Assembly (NCBI RefSeq): GCF_963675165.1
Contig: NC_087385.1
Coordinates: 4,760,412-4,824,411 of the forward strand
Length of the DNA stretch: 64,000 nucleotides
DNA from: Halichondria panicea
Taxonomy: Eukaryota > Porifera > Demospongiae > Suberitida > Halichondriidae
Direction of reading: 5' to 3'
Shown: piece by piece, positions 1 through 12,900 of the stretch
Position numbering within the stretch: position 1 is the stretch's first letter
Layout: each line of letters starts with the position of its first letter
Position numbers and translations under genes: made by a program
Notes under the pieces: model-generated
Databases searched by the model: none
The model's input: the letters and a program-made list of their open reading frames with translations, nothing else
Told to the model about the DNA's origin: nothing

Positions 1-3000
1 GCTGTCTGGCACGACCCTGAGAGAGAGAGAGAGAGAGGGGGGGGTAGGTTGCATGAGAGAATGTCACCATAACATTAATCAGCAGCACAGTACACACACC
101 AAACACGTTTTTGGTTGTTGCATAAGCCCACTTGTATTCACCTGTTTCATACCAGACACCTCCATGAGTGGAATCAGTTCCAGATGAGAGGAGTAGGTAA
201 GTTTCTTGGTAATGGCGGGTAGAAGCAGATGGAGGGACCACAGCTCTGGTAATTCCTACAAACACACGACAGTAGAATATAAGATATGTTGTTCTTATTC
301 CCAAGGGTAATAAGTGCCAGTACACAGCTACCATTGTATGATAGCTTACAGCAGTGAAATGAACCAGACACGAAGTGTAAGAGGCTGTAGAATTCATGAT
401 ACTCTGTAGAAATCCACGGGAGCAATGGAACTTGTCGGCCACCCTCCATATCGAGTCAGGAGTTGTGAGGTTGAGCAGAGAGTGGAGTATGAGGGTGATG
501 TAGAACCGGTGATAAAGCATCATCACATCCTCTGACTGCAAGTAATACATGTAGTGATAGATATGCTATAACATATAGCACATAATTATAACATGATACT
601 ACATTCACTATTAATAAGGCTCAGACTTACCACTGATCCTCTTGCTGCTCCAGTGGCCTTCCCTGCCAGGTAGCCTGGCTTGACTCCCAGTTGCTCTGCT
701 GTTCTCAGCTCATCCTCTCCCAAACCAGTCACCTGCCATGAGGGTATAGTGTGGTGGTTCTTAAGAAGCAACCTCTGTGAGCAGGTACTGTAACAATCTA
801 AAGGCATAATCAACAAAGGGCCTATTCTAATGCACACCTCTTGGAAGTAGACCATCCAGTTTGGTTGTATGGATGTGCCGAGATCAAGGGGAGTGGCCAG
901 AAACAGCAGGTGAAGGTCCGTGGAGAGGACCAGCTGTTGTAAGCTATCCCTCATCTCTTTATATACAAGGTGTGCTTGGTCAACTCTGAGGCACCCTGCG
1001 AGAGTTGTGTGTGTGTAGGAGGGTCTAAAGTAAATATGAAATAACACAGTACATGGGCGTGTCCCTTAAATGCAGATGCACATTGTAGCTGTTACCATGG
1101 ATACATACCTGCTTACCTTCCGCGCATGCGCAGACAACCATGTGGGACTGCTGTTTATCAATTAAGTGGGTGGATCAAGGCGTGGTTTATCTATTCGATT
1201 ATCTGGCATATTCATTCACACACTGAGTTAGCCCTCTAAGTGAAGTGGGTGTGGGGACAAGGCTAACACTAGGTATGTATGTGGAAATGCAATTAGTGGT
1301 CATGGTTGGCTGCACTTCAACTCTATATTCAGCCAACCTGAAATCCTAAGCGCACATGTGCTTTTAATACGCGTGTACTGAAAAAGGCGAAGTCATGCAG
1401 CATTCACTAACAGACAGCCATCTCCAGCTAGACAGTAAGAGCTGACCTTTGAAAGCTGCTCTACCCAGTGGTGTGATGAGGTATTTGCCCTCCCTGAGGT
1501 CTCCGCTTGGTTCCAGAGTGATGTAATCCATAGCAACCAGCTTGGCAACGGCATCAGTGCACTGCTTGTTCAGGTGTGCGTGGTCATGTTGAGCGTGGAG
1601 AAGAGTTGAGGTGAAGAAAAACTGAAGGTCAGAGAAACACTCAACCATCTGAAGAGAGTAAAAAATGGAAGAGTAATGGAAGCGAAATCAATACAGTGCA
1701 GTATAGATCTTGAGAGCTCAAAACCCAAAAGTTATATATCTGACCCAAAACCCACCATTAGGCCTGTAATGTTCAAGATGAGAGAGAGCAGTGTGGCCCC
1801 ATCATCAGACAAGAGGCTGCTCCGACATACCTCATATGGACCAGACAACAAGGACACCACCTGTTAATAACGACGATAGGGACAATTACATGTAACTGAT
1901 TCAGGTACATACTCACCTTGTCCTTGTCTCTGGGGTTGAGAATGAGGATGCTGTCTCCGGTGTTGCACAGGCCACTCCTTCCGGCACGCCCCACCATCTG
2001 CTTATATTGACTGCGAGACATGAGCTGGGAGCCAATGTAGGGAGACCTCAAGATCACTCTGTGCGAACAGGGATGTTCTCAACTGTATGCTAACCACAAT
2101 TAGACAGATCGGAATGACTCTGCTTAATTACTAGAATTAACGGTGAGCATATTCGGTTCCTCCAGAAGTGATAAACGTACCGTTTTGCTGGTAGGTTGAC
2201 TCCTGCAGCCAGGGTAGAGGTGCACGCGATGACACAGAGTACACCGTCTAAGTATCCGTCCTCAATGACTCTCCTCTCGTCCGCAGTGAGGCCCGAGTGA
2301 TGGTAGGCCACGCCGAAGGGGATGGTCTTGGCCAGTGTCGGACACACACCTGATGCCTCCAGACTGAGTGTCTTGAGCAGCTGCTGTTTCTCAGGTAAAC
2401 TAACCCCTCTCAGGGTCCTAGAAAAACACGACAAGTTAAACTATAAAAGCAGACACTGCATAATTACAAGATATGTATGACGCTCAGTAACATAATGTCC
2501 TGCATCAAAACAAGCCATACAAAAGGCCAAACCTTTCACCTTGTTAAGTAAAAGCTTATTTTTTGCTTTTAGCTACCAGCTGACACAGCACTGTTACCTT
2601 GGTAGGGTCTTGGTGAGAAGGAGAGCCAGATTTTGACAGCTTTTCTTGGTAGGGCAGAATATGAGACAAGAAGAGTCGGGTACCACCTCCATCACCAATG
2701 CCGTCAGCTGATCAGGGTCCAGCTGAGAGTGAGTGTGGTCTTTGATGTCTCGTACAAAATCAAAGTTCACTGAGTTACCCACTGAGATGCCATACACGCA
2801 CTTCCCCAGTTTAACTTGTTCCACAAGTTCAACCTACAATGAGCAAATACAACAAATTTCAGGTGAACAAAATGTACGTATTAAATACCCTGAGGTACTG
2901 AATTTCAGACACTGAAAATGAATGCTCAATCAACAACAAAATTGACATATCTGCACATACCTAGCAGCATAAGGTTGTACTGCTGATGGTTACAATAACT

Positions 3001-5338
3001 CACTGGTCTGAAGTTGCTTGAGAAGATTTGCGCCCTCATGAAAGTGGCAAGATCAGCCATGTTTCCTAGTGTGGCACTCATCCCCACTAGCTGTGTGCGA
3101 GGGGAGCAGTGCTGTAGTTTGGCCAGACAACTCTCCAGTGTGGCACCACGGCTACTGCCATCACCCAGCATGTGCAGCTGTAGAATAGAGTAATTATGCC
3201 TGTTTGGTTGTGAACTGGGAGATACAGTCACCACCTCATAGTATCAAAAATGTAAGAAAATAGAGGCTAACAATTAAGTCATACGTGAGTTGGCAGAAAT
3301 GTACATGGCCATCTACGCATACATGTACATATACAGTACACACTGAGGCATAATTAAAGATCTTAGACTATCTAAAGTTATGGCAATGGACAAAAGTCTA
3401 GAACTATCTGGGACACCTGTTAGAAGAGGTTATGTAATCATAGATAGAGTAGAAGAGGATTGGCAACGGAAGTGGTTCACGTGATGTTTTACAATGAAGT
3501 CTATGTAGAGCTCAGAAACAATCCGTGTTTCGCTTTCTACCCCGGGTAAGTTTACCGGGAGTCTAATCATAGTCTATGCATGCGTCTCATAGACCCCTCT
3601 AACACTTAAACAAATGCCCCCTGATGGTGAGTATCATTTGGAAACGAAGAAAATACAATCTTGATTGTCGTGAAGTAGCTAGTCTAACACAGAGCGATTT
3701 TTCATGCTTGTGTTAGTTTAGCTACTATGATATATTATAGCTAAGGTTGTGTCACTAAGTAGTATGCTGTGTCCCAAATGGCCACAAGTATTTGATGAAG
3801 TTGATGTTTAGCAGCAGAACTGCTCGTGGACTTTTTACAGACAGCAAAAACAATTCTCATGAATTATTCATGTTTAGACCCCACGTTGGAAGTAAGCCTC
3901 GATTAAAACCGCGGGGAAACACGGATGGTACTTCGAGGGTACCTCGTTTCCAATCCCTCTCTACTCAATCTATGATGTAATCAACCTCCCTCTCTACTCA
4001 ATCTATGATGTAATCAACCTCCCTCTCACCTCATCCACGACCACCAGTCCCACTCTACTCATTATCTCCAGCTCTATCAGCGAGTTGACTAGTCCATTCC
4101 CTTTCTCTATGGTTGCTATGTACAACACCTTCTTCTTGCGTCTCTGTCTACAAGTATGGCAAACCATAAGTACTGCCATTAGATAAATAAGTGAAGCAAG
4201 AAAGACATGTACATATACACACACACCAGTGTTCAGACCAGTACATTATTATACTCTATAACAGTATCTCCACACACACACACACACACACCTTGGAGGC
4301 AGTGTTCCTTTACTGGCAGCATACTCCTCCACAGCAAAGCCAAAAGTGGTGGAGAACGGAGTCAGCTGCCTCACCTGAGGGCAGAGAGAGAGAGGGTCTG
4401 ATAAGACAGAGGAAAACATATACACCAGTTTCATTACCTTCTCTTGCACGATGGATACAAAGGGTAGAATGAGGAGCACGTCCTTGCAGTGTATGAGCAG
4501 CTGCCTGAGAATGATGATCTCAGCGACGAGGGTCTTGCCTCCACTGGTGGGCAGGGAGTAGATGAGGTTGCCTCCATTACTCACACTAGGTAGACTCAGA
4601 CAACAATGCTGCCAATCTGCACGTGTGTGTGTATGGGGGGACACAGTTTAAAGAAACCGCTGAATTCCAAATCCAAATCTGAATAATTAACTAGTAACAT
4701 GTCACACCATAGAGCTGTTTTATTCCTCTGAATTCTTCATAACACTCTTTCACTCGTAGAGGGAGGCCATAAAACGTCCCACGGTCACTAGTTGTGTTCA
4801 CTTCCGTTGCCTTATTACTCAATAGCGCACTGCTTTTAATAAATTGAGTTCTTGTAATACCATCAATAGACTTATTTAATCCTTCTTCTTTTTTGTCTTC
4901 AGTGCCAGCTGTTAGGGTCTTAGCGCACTCTGATATATTAGAGGTGTTTAGAGAGAAATTAAGATCCTCAGGGCATAGTCCAAATAAAATATCCTGATCA
5001 AATTCACTAGTTTCATTAATTAATTTCCTTGTCGTACACTTTCCCAGAGGAGGACAAGGAATAGGAGAGCTTTCCAGTACTGGGGTCAATACACTCGGAT
5101 GCCCTGACAGACAACACGATTTAACAACAGCTGGCTCTGAACCAAACAAAACATCGTCTAGCATCTTGTCAGTAACTACGTTCTCTTCATTCACATCCAG
5201 TGTAACCATATTGCTAGAGGGATTATTCTTGCTCGTGACGTCATCCTCCTTGGAGACTGCGTCTGCGCTACATACTGTTGATGAGGATTGACATACAATA
5301 CTGTTGCTATCCTCATCATTCTTGCTTGGGGTAGACAC
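1..5338 (-). CDS. HELQ: HELQ (HEL308-type) DNA helicase, 3' end outside window
   Basis: Superfamily 2 3'-5' DNA helicase of the HEL308/POLQ-helicase group, known in animals for replication-fork and interstrand-crosslink repair in the nucleus. Exons I read: 4708..5338, 4438..4616, 4292..4374, 4030..4147, 3004..3177, 2598..2833, 2181..2417, 1917..2058, 1447..1648, 838..995, 631..732, 350..535, 142..255 and 1..16 (partial). All join in phase. Motifs in order are Walker A LPTSGGKT, motif II VVDE-LH split across exons 4030/3177, SAT motif VGMSATLGN, motif [13 protein letters not shown] and motif [13 protein letters not shown]. They are followed by the winged-helix and ratchet regions ([18 protein letters not shown], then [11 protein letters not shown]). 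The start ATG at 5336-5338 opens a 210-codon non-conserved, Ser/Asp-rich N-terminus. About 859 codons are present. Human HELQ has 1101 residues, so a short C-terminal part lies before base 1. The large intron 3178..4029 carries a transposon. Confidence 0.93.
3439..3974. mobile_element. 536-bp non-autonomous TIR element, 7-bp TSD
   Basis: The element lies in a HELQ intron. The left end begins CATAGATAGAGTAGAAGAGG and the right end is its imperfect inverted complement, ending CTATG. It is flanked by direct repeats ATGTAAT (3432-3438 and 3975-3981). A related copy at 54172..54673 has its own 7-bp flanking repeat, so the ends are well defined. There is no coding capacity. A 31-bp stretch covering the right end is tandemly duplicated just downstream, which leaves a second CTATGATGTAATC at about 4001. 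Confidence 0.75.
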
Positions 5339-5698
5339 TGCACTACGACCTCTGCGTCTGTGTCAGGGTACGAAGGTGATATCAAGAGACAGCATACAGC
5401 TAGGTGTACCTCTTCACAGGCCTGCCATAGATAGGGTCATGTTTTGTAGCACTTGCCTGAGTTCTCTGGAGGATCAGAAACATTAATATCGAACACATTG
5501 GGCAACCCATATACCTTGTTTGTTGCCTTGAAGAGGGGCCTCCTCTTTACTTTAGGGGGCATTGATTTCTTCAAAATTAGACCTGTTTTTGACTTGCTGG
5601 CAAGCTACCTCTACCTTCTCTACATGGTCATGATGTAGGGCGTGGTCCCTACTCCCTTGCATTTGTGATTTGATCAACTCGTAGACCTCTATATTTAT
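5339..5698. promoter_or_regulatory. Upstream region of HELQ, divergent from the 5948 gene
   Basis: This 360-bp stretch lies between the HELQ start codon (minus strand) and a foldback element that abuts the plus-strand gene. I see no further ORF with splice support. It presumably holds the HELQ 5'UTR and promoter. I see no clear TATA box or other named motif. Confidence 0.35.
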
Positions 5699-5934
5699 TA
5701 GCCTCGAGACCAGCCGTTCGTTATCTGAAAGAACGCCTGGTCAAGTTCCAATGTAGCACTCGTTCTAGCTGAGTCAGCGTTTTATAGCTCATAATGATAT
5801 TCATTGGTAATACACCTTGGGCGGACCTTTGCGGGCAATTACCGGTCCAAGAAATTCCTGGACCATAGAACGAGTGCTACATTGGAACTTGACCAGGCGT
5901 TCTTTCAGATAACGAACGGCTGGTCTCGAGGCTA
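5699..5934. mobile_element. 236-bp foldback MITE, TIR TAGCCTCG, 9-bp TSD
   Basis: Arms of about 65 bp (5699-5766 and 5872-5934) are near-perfect inverted repeats starting TAGCCTCGAGACCAGCCG. They enclose a spacer of about 105 bp. The 9 bases TATATTTAT occur immediately on both sides (5690-5698 and 5935-5943), which is an exact target-site duplication. The element ends 13 bases before the ATG of the intronless gene at 5948. An in-frame upstream extension of that gene would be translated transposon, so it is not used here as the start. Confidence 0.88.
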
Positions 5935-5947
5935 TATATTTATATGC

Positions 5948-7372
5948 ATGGAAGTTTCTTGTATGTACGCCGTTGTTTGCTCCCAGTCAACTCACAAAGG
6001 CTGGACGAAAGCTCTAAAGACTCTGCTACTCAAATATGAATTAAAATGGCCGGATAGAGTCAATGAAGTCATCTATGTTGATGGAGATCTATTCTCAGCT
6101 TTACCACAACTGTCTAAGCTCAAGCCGACATACACATGCTTTCTTGCACACCATTCCGAGTGCAACAAGAAATTTGTTCAGGACATTCACAAGTTGACAC
6201 GAGGGATAGACCACACAACACCTTACACCGATACCATATGGGGTGTGCTCACCGGATGGGAAGAGGACGACTGCCTGTGTATACTACAACAGGAGCCATT
6301 GACAATCAACAGAGTGACTGGAAATTGCCCGATACCTTTGGACAAGTTTAGTTCTGGTGTTTCGTATTCAGAGATTGAGCAGACCGTGGCTTGGAGAAAG
6401 ACAGCAAATGGAGAAGTGGCACAAGAATCATGCCCTGCGGATGTGACCGAATCATTCATCCTCGAAATTGGAGCAGCACATTCGGAAGAGAAAGGAGTGG
6501 ATATGATTATCACGAGTGCACATGCAACAGAAAGTGTACTGAATTTAGGGTATTGCTTCAGCAGTGGAAAACTATCCTGTATTGATGGGCACATACACGG
6601 TCAATCCCTGGATGGTCGGCTTCACAAACTTAGTCACCAACACAACACACCTAAGGTGCTGAGTGCTGCTGGGAATTGTTTGATGGGGTATATTCGTGAC
6701 AGGGATTCAATGGCTCTAGCCTGGATGCATTCCGCTGGTGTGTCGCAGATGGTGGGATACGTGGTCCCAACCTGGTACGGCTATGGTGGATGGGGAGTGC
6801 ACAAATACTTTATCAACAACCCAGGGAAAATGACTTTTGCCGAAGCCTACTTTGCCAACCAGCAGTCTCTCCTAGCAAAACTGGAGTCTCTCAAAACGCC
6901 TAAGCCTGTCATCGAGAAACACGAAGATGTCTACAAGAAGAAATTTGGAGCTGAGAATATTGACGATACACACTCACATGATTTGTCTGGACTGAGTTAC
7001 GACGAGGACACTACGGTATTTTACGGTGACCCAGCCTGGGAAGCAAGACTCGCCCTCAAACCAGAGCTATGGGACTACTCTTCAGCCGTCACAGCATTGA
7101 AACCATCCGAGGAGGATGGTTGGGACAAATCCTGGAGCTATTGGGAGTTCACAGTGGAAACACTACGACCTGGCAGGTGGGATTGTCCTGTTGCCGATGA
7201 CAAGACCACGTCTCCTGGTAGACCACCCATCTATGTGTTCCCCTCTCGTGCTTCAAAAGCTAAACTGATTAACGGAGATGGAATAGTGACATGCAGTTTT
7301 GTTATGATGGTGTTGCAAGGATCGTTTGTTGCTGGACAATTTCATAGAGTTCAATTTGCCACTCAGAACTAA
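5948..7372 (+). CDS. Intronless bacterial-like protein, candidate clan CD-type cysteine peptidase
   Basis: One uninterrupted 474-residue reading frame in a region where neighbouring genes of similar size carry 7 to 28 exons. I chose ATG 5948 because the open frame upstream (from a TTG at 5804) is the right arm of a MITE. I do not recognise a named family. The central part looks like hypothetical proteins I associate with Planctomycetes-type bacteria (IWGVLTGWEEDD; SAAGNCLMGYI; MVGYVVPTWYGYGGWGV). A hydrophobic strand, DMIITSAH (His192), is followed 52 residues later by a second strand, VLSAAGNC (Cys244). That is the His/Cys order of clan CD peptidases such as gingipains and caspases. There is no evident signal peptide or membrane helix. 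The peptidase idea and the bacterial origin are both inferences. Confidence 0.7.
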   Translation: MEVSCMYAVVCSQSTHKGWTKALKTLLLKYELKWPDRVNEVIYVDGDLFSALPQLSKLKPTYTCFLAHHSECNKKFVQDIHKLTRGIDHTTPYTDTIWGVLTGWEEDDCLCILQQEPLTINRVTGNCPIPLDKFSSGVSYSEIEQTVAWRKTANGEVAQESCPADVTESFILEIGAAHSEEKGVDMIITSAHATESVLNLGYCFSSGKLSCIDGHIHGQSLDGRLHKLSHQHNTPKVLSAAGNCLMGYIRDRDSMALAWMHSAGVSQMVGYVVPTWYGYGGWGVHKYFINNPGKMTFAEAYFANQQSLLAKLESLKTPKPVIEKHEDVYKKKFGAENIDDTHSHDLSGLSYDEDTTVFYGDPAWEARLALKPELWDYSSAVTALKPSEEDGWDKSWSYWEFTVETLRPGRWDCPVADDKTTSPGRPPIYVFPSRASKAKLINGDGIVTCSFVMMVLQGSFVAGQFHRVQFATQN

Positions 7373-7741
7373 CTTGTTTTTTGTTTTTATATTTGTGTTG
7401 TCATGAATTCATCTGATGTTGTGTATTACATGTGCCTGTTCACATGACTATGAATATAGTTGCAGAACTATTGAAATAAGGGGAAGATTGTGGTTAGAAC
7501 TTCGAGAAAAATCGGCCTGGGAACAAGGCTAGGTTAGAACTATATAGCTGTTTCAGTGTTTTGCAGATTTTAAGGCAATGTCTTGAGCATATTAATCTAT
7601 CAAGGTTTACCATGTCAGTACATTTAAACCTACAGTATATAGAATACCAAAACACAAGATATAGTACATTCTTGCTCATAAAAATACACAAAACATGCAA
7701 CATACACATACAAAGATACGCATACACAAACACACTAAGTT
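7373..7741. other. Intergenic, between the intronless gene and PhyH
   Basis: This holds the 3' ends of two convergent genes. The only structure I see is the short TIR relic at 7501..7531. There is no supported ORF. Confidence 0.5.
7501..7531. mobile_element. 31-bp relic of the TAGCCTCG family with intact 9-bp TSD
   Basis: The right end, GGCCTGGGAACAAGGCTA, matches the inverted end of the TAGCCTCG foldback family. GGTTAGAAC occurs exactly on both sides (7492-7500 and 7532-7540). The left TIR is missing or decayed. It is probably an internally deleted copy. Confidence 0.65.
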
Positions 7742-9614
<1,873 letters not shown>

Positions 9615-9941
9615 ATGAATGCTTGTGTGATAGCTTACGTACCTCCATCCTTATCACTTGTTTATAATATTCTGCATACACTTGTGGCTTCTTTGTCGGT
9701 TGACCCTTTTCTTTGCAGTAAAGATCCTGGTAGCAGACACGAAATACAATTCTTGTCTGATTGACCCTTTTCTTTGCAGTAAAGATCGTCTCACTAATTT
9801 CTCATAAATGATAGGTAATAATGCTCATTGTAATTCTCAGAAGGTAAATACAAATTGAAGATATAGAGTCTACACAAAATAGGAACATAGCGCTACTCAG
9901 AAACAATTTATAGAGTTCAAAATTCTTTTTGGTTTATAATG
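9615..9941. other. Spacer between the PhyH start and the NUP358 stop
   Basis: A 327-bp gap between two minus-strand genes in head-to-tail order. It contains two direct copies of a 26-bp sequence beginning TTGACCCTTTTCTTTGCAGT (about 9701 and 9761). It must hold the NUP358 3'UTR and the PhyH promoter. No ORF is supported. Confidence 0.5.
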
Positions 9942-12900
9942 CTACGCTGAGTCTGATTCAGTATCTCTCTTAACACATTGTTCAAATACTTCTTTAAACT
10001 CTCTAGCTGTTTCGACATGCTTGAATCGAACAGCTAACTTCTCTTTCTTAGGCTCTTCATCAGTGAAATCTGATTGCGTAAACCATACCCACGACTTGTC
10101 AGTGTTTCCCGGCAACAGTGTCATCTCAGCAGTGATGTTATGATTGCAGCAAATCTTCAATATCTGATCTCTTCTCATCAAAATACGACAACGACCTGTT
10201 TCGGCATGCTGCAGAATCTTGATATCACCCACTCCCCTTTCCTTCCACTGGTTGATAGAGTCATCGAATCGGAACAACTTCCCACGACTTGTAAACAAAG
10301 TACCAGCCTCATCATCCCAGGACTTGGTTGGAGCCACTTTAGGGAGGGAGACCAGAGGCTTGAAATTGATGTCAATTTCTTCTTCAGGATTGGTTTCACC
10401 ATCATCCGCGCTTCGTACAGCAAACAGCTGTTTCCCAGCTCCTTGAAACTGAAAGCCAGGTGTTGCTGTCGCGAATCCAGAGGTGGTTTGTGGGGCAAGG
10501 TCTGAGAATGACACCCGATCTGTTTGTGAAAAAAATCCTTTTGGTTCCTCGACAGGTGAAGGAGGTTGTTTGGTAGGAGCAAAGGTGGCTTCCTCTGGTG
10601 GGTCTTGAGTAATGGAAGCATCACTTTCTGAGTGTGTGCTGCTGTCTTCAAGGTTACTTTCTTTTGGTTCCTCGACAGGTGAAGGAGGTTGTTTGGCAGG
10701 AGCAAAGGTAGCTTCCTCTGGTGGGTCTTGAGTAATGGAAGCATCACTTTCTGAGTGTGTGCTGCTGTCTTCAAGATCACTTTCTTTTGGTTCCTCGACA
10801 GGTGAAGGAGGTTGTTTGGCAGGAGCAAAGGTGGCTTCCTCTGGTGGGTCTTGAGTAATGGAAGCATCACTTTCTGAGTGTGTGCTGCTGTCTTCAAGGT
10901 TACTTTCTTTTGGTTCCTCGACAGGTGAAGGAGGTTGTTTGGCAGGAGCAAAGGTGGCTTCCTCTGGTGGGTCTTGAGTAATGGAAGCATCACTTTCTGA
11001 ATGTGTGCTGCTGTCTTCAAGGTTACTTTCTTTTGGTTCCTCGACCGGTGAAGGAGGTTGTTTGGCAGGAGGTTGTTTGGCAGGAGCAAAGGTGGCTTCC
11101 TCTGGTGGGTCTTGAGTAATGGAAGCATCACTTTCTGAGTGTGTGCTGCTGTCTTCAAGATCACTTTCTTTTGGTTCCTCGACAGGTGAAGGAGGTTGTT
11201 TGGCAGGAGCAAAGGTGGCTTCCTCTGGTGGGTCTTGAGTAATGGAAGCATCACTTTCTGAGTGTGTGCTGCTGTCTTCAAGATCACTTTCTTTTGGTTC
11301 CTCGACAGGTGAAGGAGGTTGTTTGGCAGGAGCAAAGGTGGCTTCCTCTGGTGGGTCTTGAGTAATGGAAGCATCACTTTCTGAGTGTGTGCTGCTGTCT
11401 TTAAGGTCACTTTCTTTTGGTTCCTCGACAGGTGAAGGAGGTTGTTTGGCAGGAGCAAAGGTGGCTTCCTCTGGTGGGTCTTGAGTAATGGAAGCATCAC
11501 TTTCTGAGTGTGTGTTGTTGTCTTCAAGGTCACTCTCATCTCTGCATCCCCTACACCCGGAGCAAGGAGTCTTCTTTTCATACAGGAAAAATGCTGGCGG
11601 CAACATCAGTTGCTTTGCCTTTGCTATAAGTTCTAAGTCAGGTAAATCTTCATACAAAAACACAATGTCATAGTCTTGATTGTTATCATCAACTTGAGAT
11701 TCGGTATTGGGCTCTTCCAATAAAATAGGCTCACTTTGAGAGTGGCTATTGTTTTTCTTTGTAGCAGTTGTTATTGGTAAAGGGTTCTCTGTTTCCAATG
11801 GGGTCGTTTCCAATGGTGGCACTGGTTTGGGGCAGACGTAGGGGACTGAACTCACAGGTGACAGAACTAGAGGAAATCTCAAAAGAGGGTTGCGATTGGT
11901 TGAGCTATCAGGCGAGCATATCTTAACAGCTTCCAATGGAGGAGTTGATAATACCTCGGCAGTCTCCTCTCGAACAGCACCACCACAGGCCACACAGTGG
12001 GTAGCAGATGGTGTGTTAGACAACAAACAAGCAGTGCACGTCCAGGCTCCAGGGGGAGGGGCTAGTTTCAATGGAGGAGTTGATAATACCTCGGCAGTCT
12101 CCTCTCGAACAGCACCACCACAAGCCACACAGTGGGTAGCAGATGGTGTGTTAGACAACAAACAACCGGTACACGTCCAGGCTCCAGGGGGAGGGGCTAG
12201 TTTCAGTCGTAAGTCTTCCCCTAGGGGTTGACTGTTATCATCAGTAATTGAGTCTCCGTCTGTTTCATCATGCTCCGACACACTGTCTTGGGATTCTTCG
12301 TTTGAGCTGGTATCAGATATAATATCTCGTTCGTTTACAATGGACCTCACTTCAGTTGGAGGATCAACAGGGGACTTTCCCTCCTCGCATTCCTCTGGTT
12401 TCTCGGTAGTCAAGTCAGGGTCAGGGGACACTTTGAGTTGTTTGCATTCATCAAACACGTTCTTGAATTCAGTTGCTGTTTCTTGATACTTGAATCGCAC
12501 AGCTAGTTTCTCGGGCCTAGCCTCCCCATCGGAGAAATCACCAGGGGTATACCACACCCACGACCTGTCACTGCCTTGGTTGGGAGTCAAGTCCATAACA
12601 GAATTGATGAAATGATTGCAACAAAGTTTTTTGATCAGATCTCTCCTCATGATAATTCTGGTTTTGTTAGTGGTTTTGTTTCTCGTGATCTTTATATCAC
12701 CAACACCCCTCTCCTTCCACTGATTCACGTTTGAGTCGAAACGATACAGTTTTGCTCGGTGAGAAAACAAAGCTTCATCGAACTCTTCCCCTGTCTTTGT
12801 CTCTACTTCTGGTAAAGTCACTAGTGGTTTGAACGTAATATTCACTTCCGCTTCAGGGTCAACTTCTCCATCTCTGTCAGCCGAGCTAGCACCAAATACA

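Noticed and set aside
5804-5947. Upstream in-frame extension (48 codons) of the intronless gene
   Set aside because: It begins with TTG, not ATG, and lies within the foldback MITE arm and its target duplication.
7494-7733. Possible last PhyH exon encoding a GRFF-type C-terminus
   Set aside because: GGCCTGGGAACAAGGCTA there is a transposon TIR. The exon 7742..7807 encodes a proper PhyH ending in phase.
10178-11581. 467-codon basic repeat frame on the minus strand
   Set aside because: It is a +1 shadow frame of the 41-residue repeats in NUP358.
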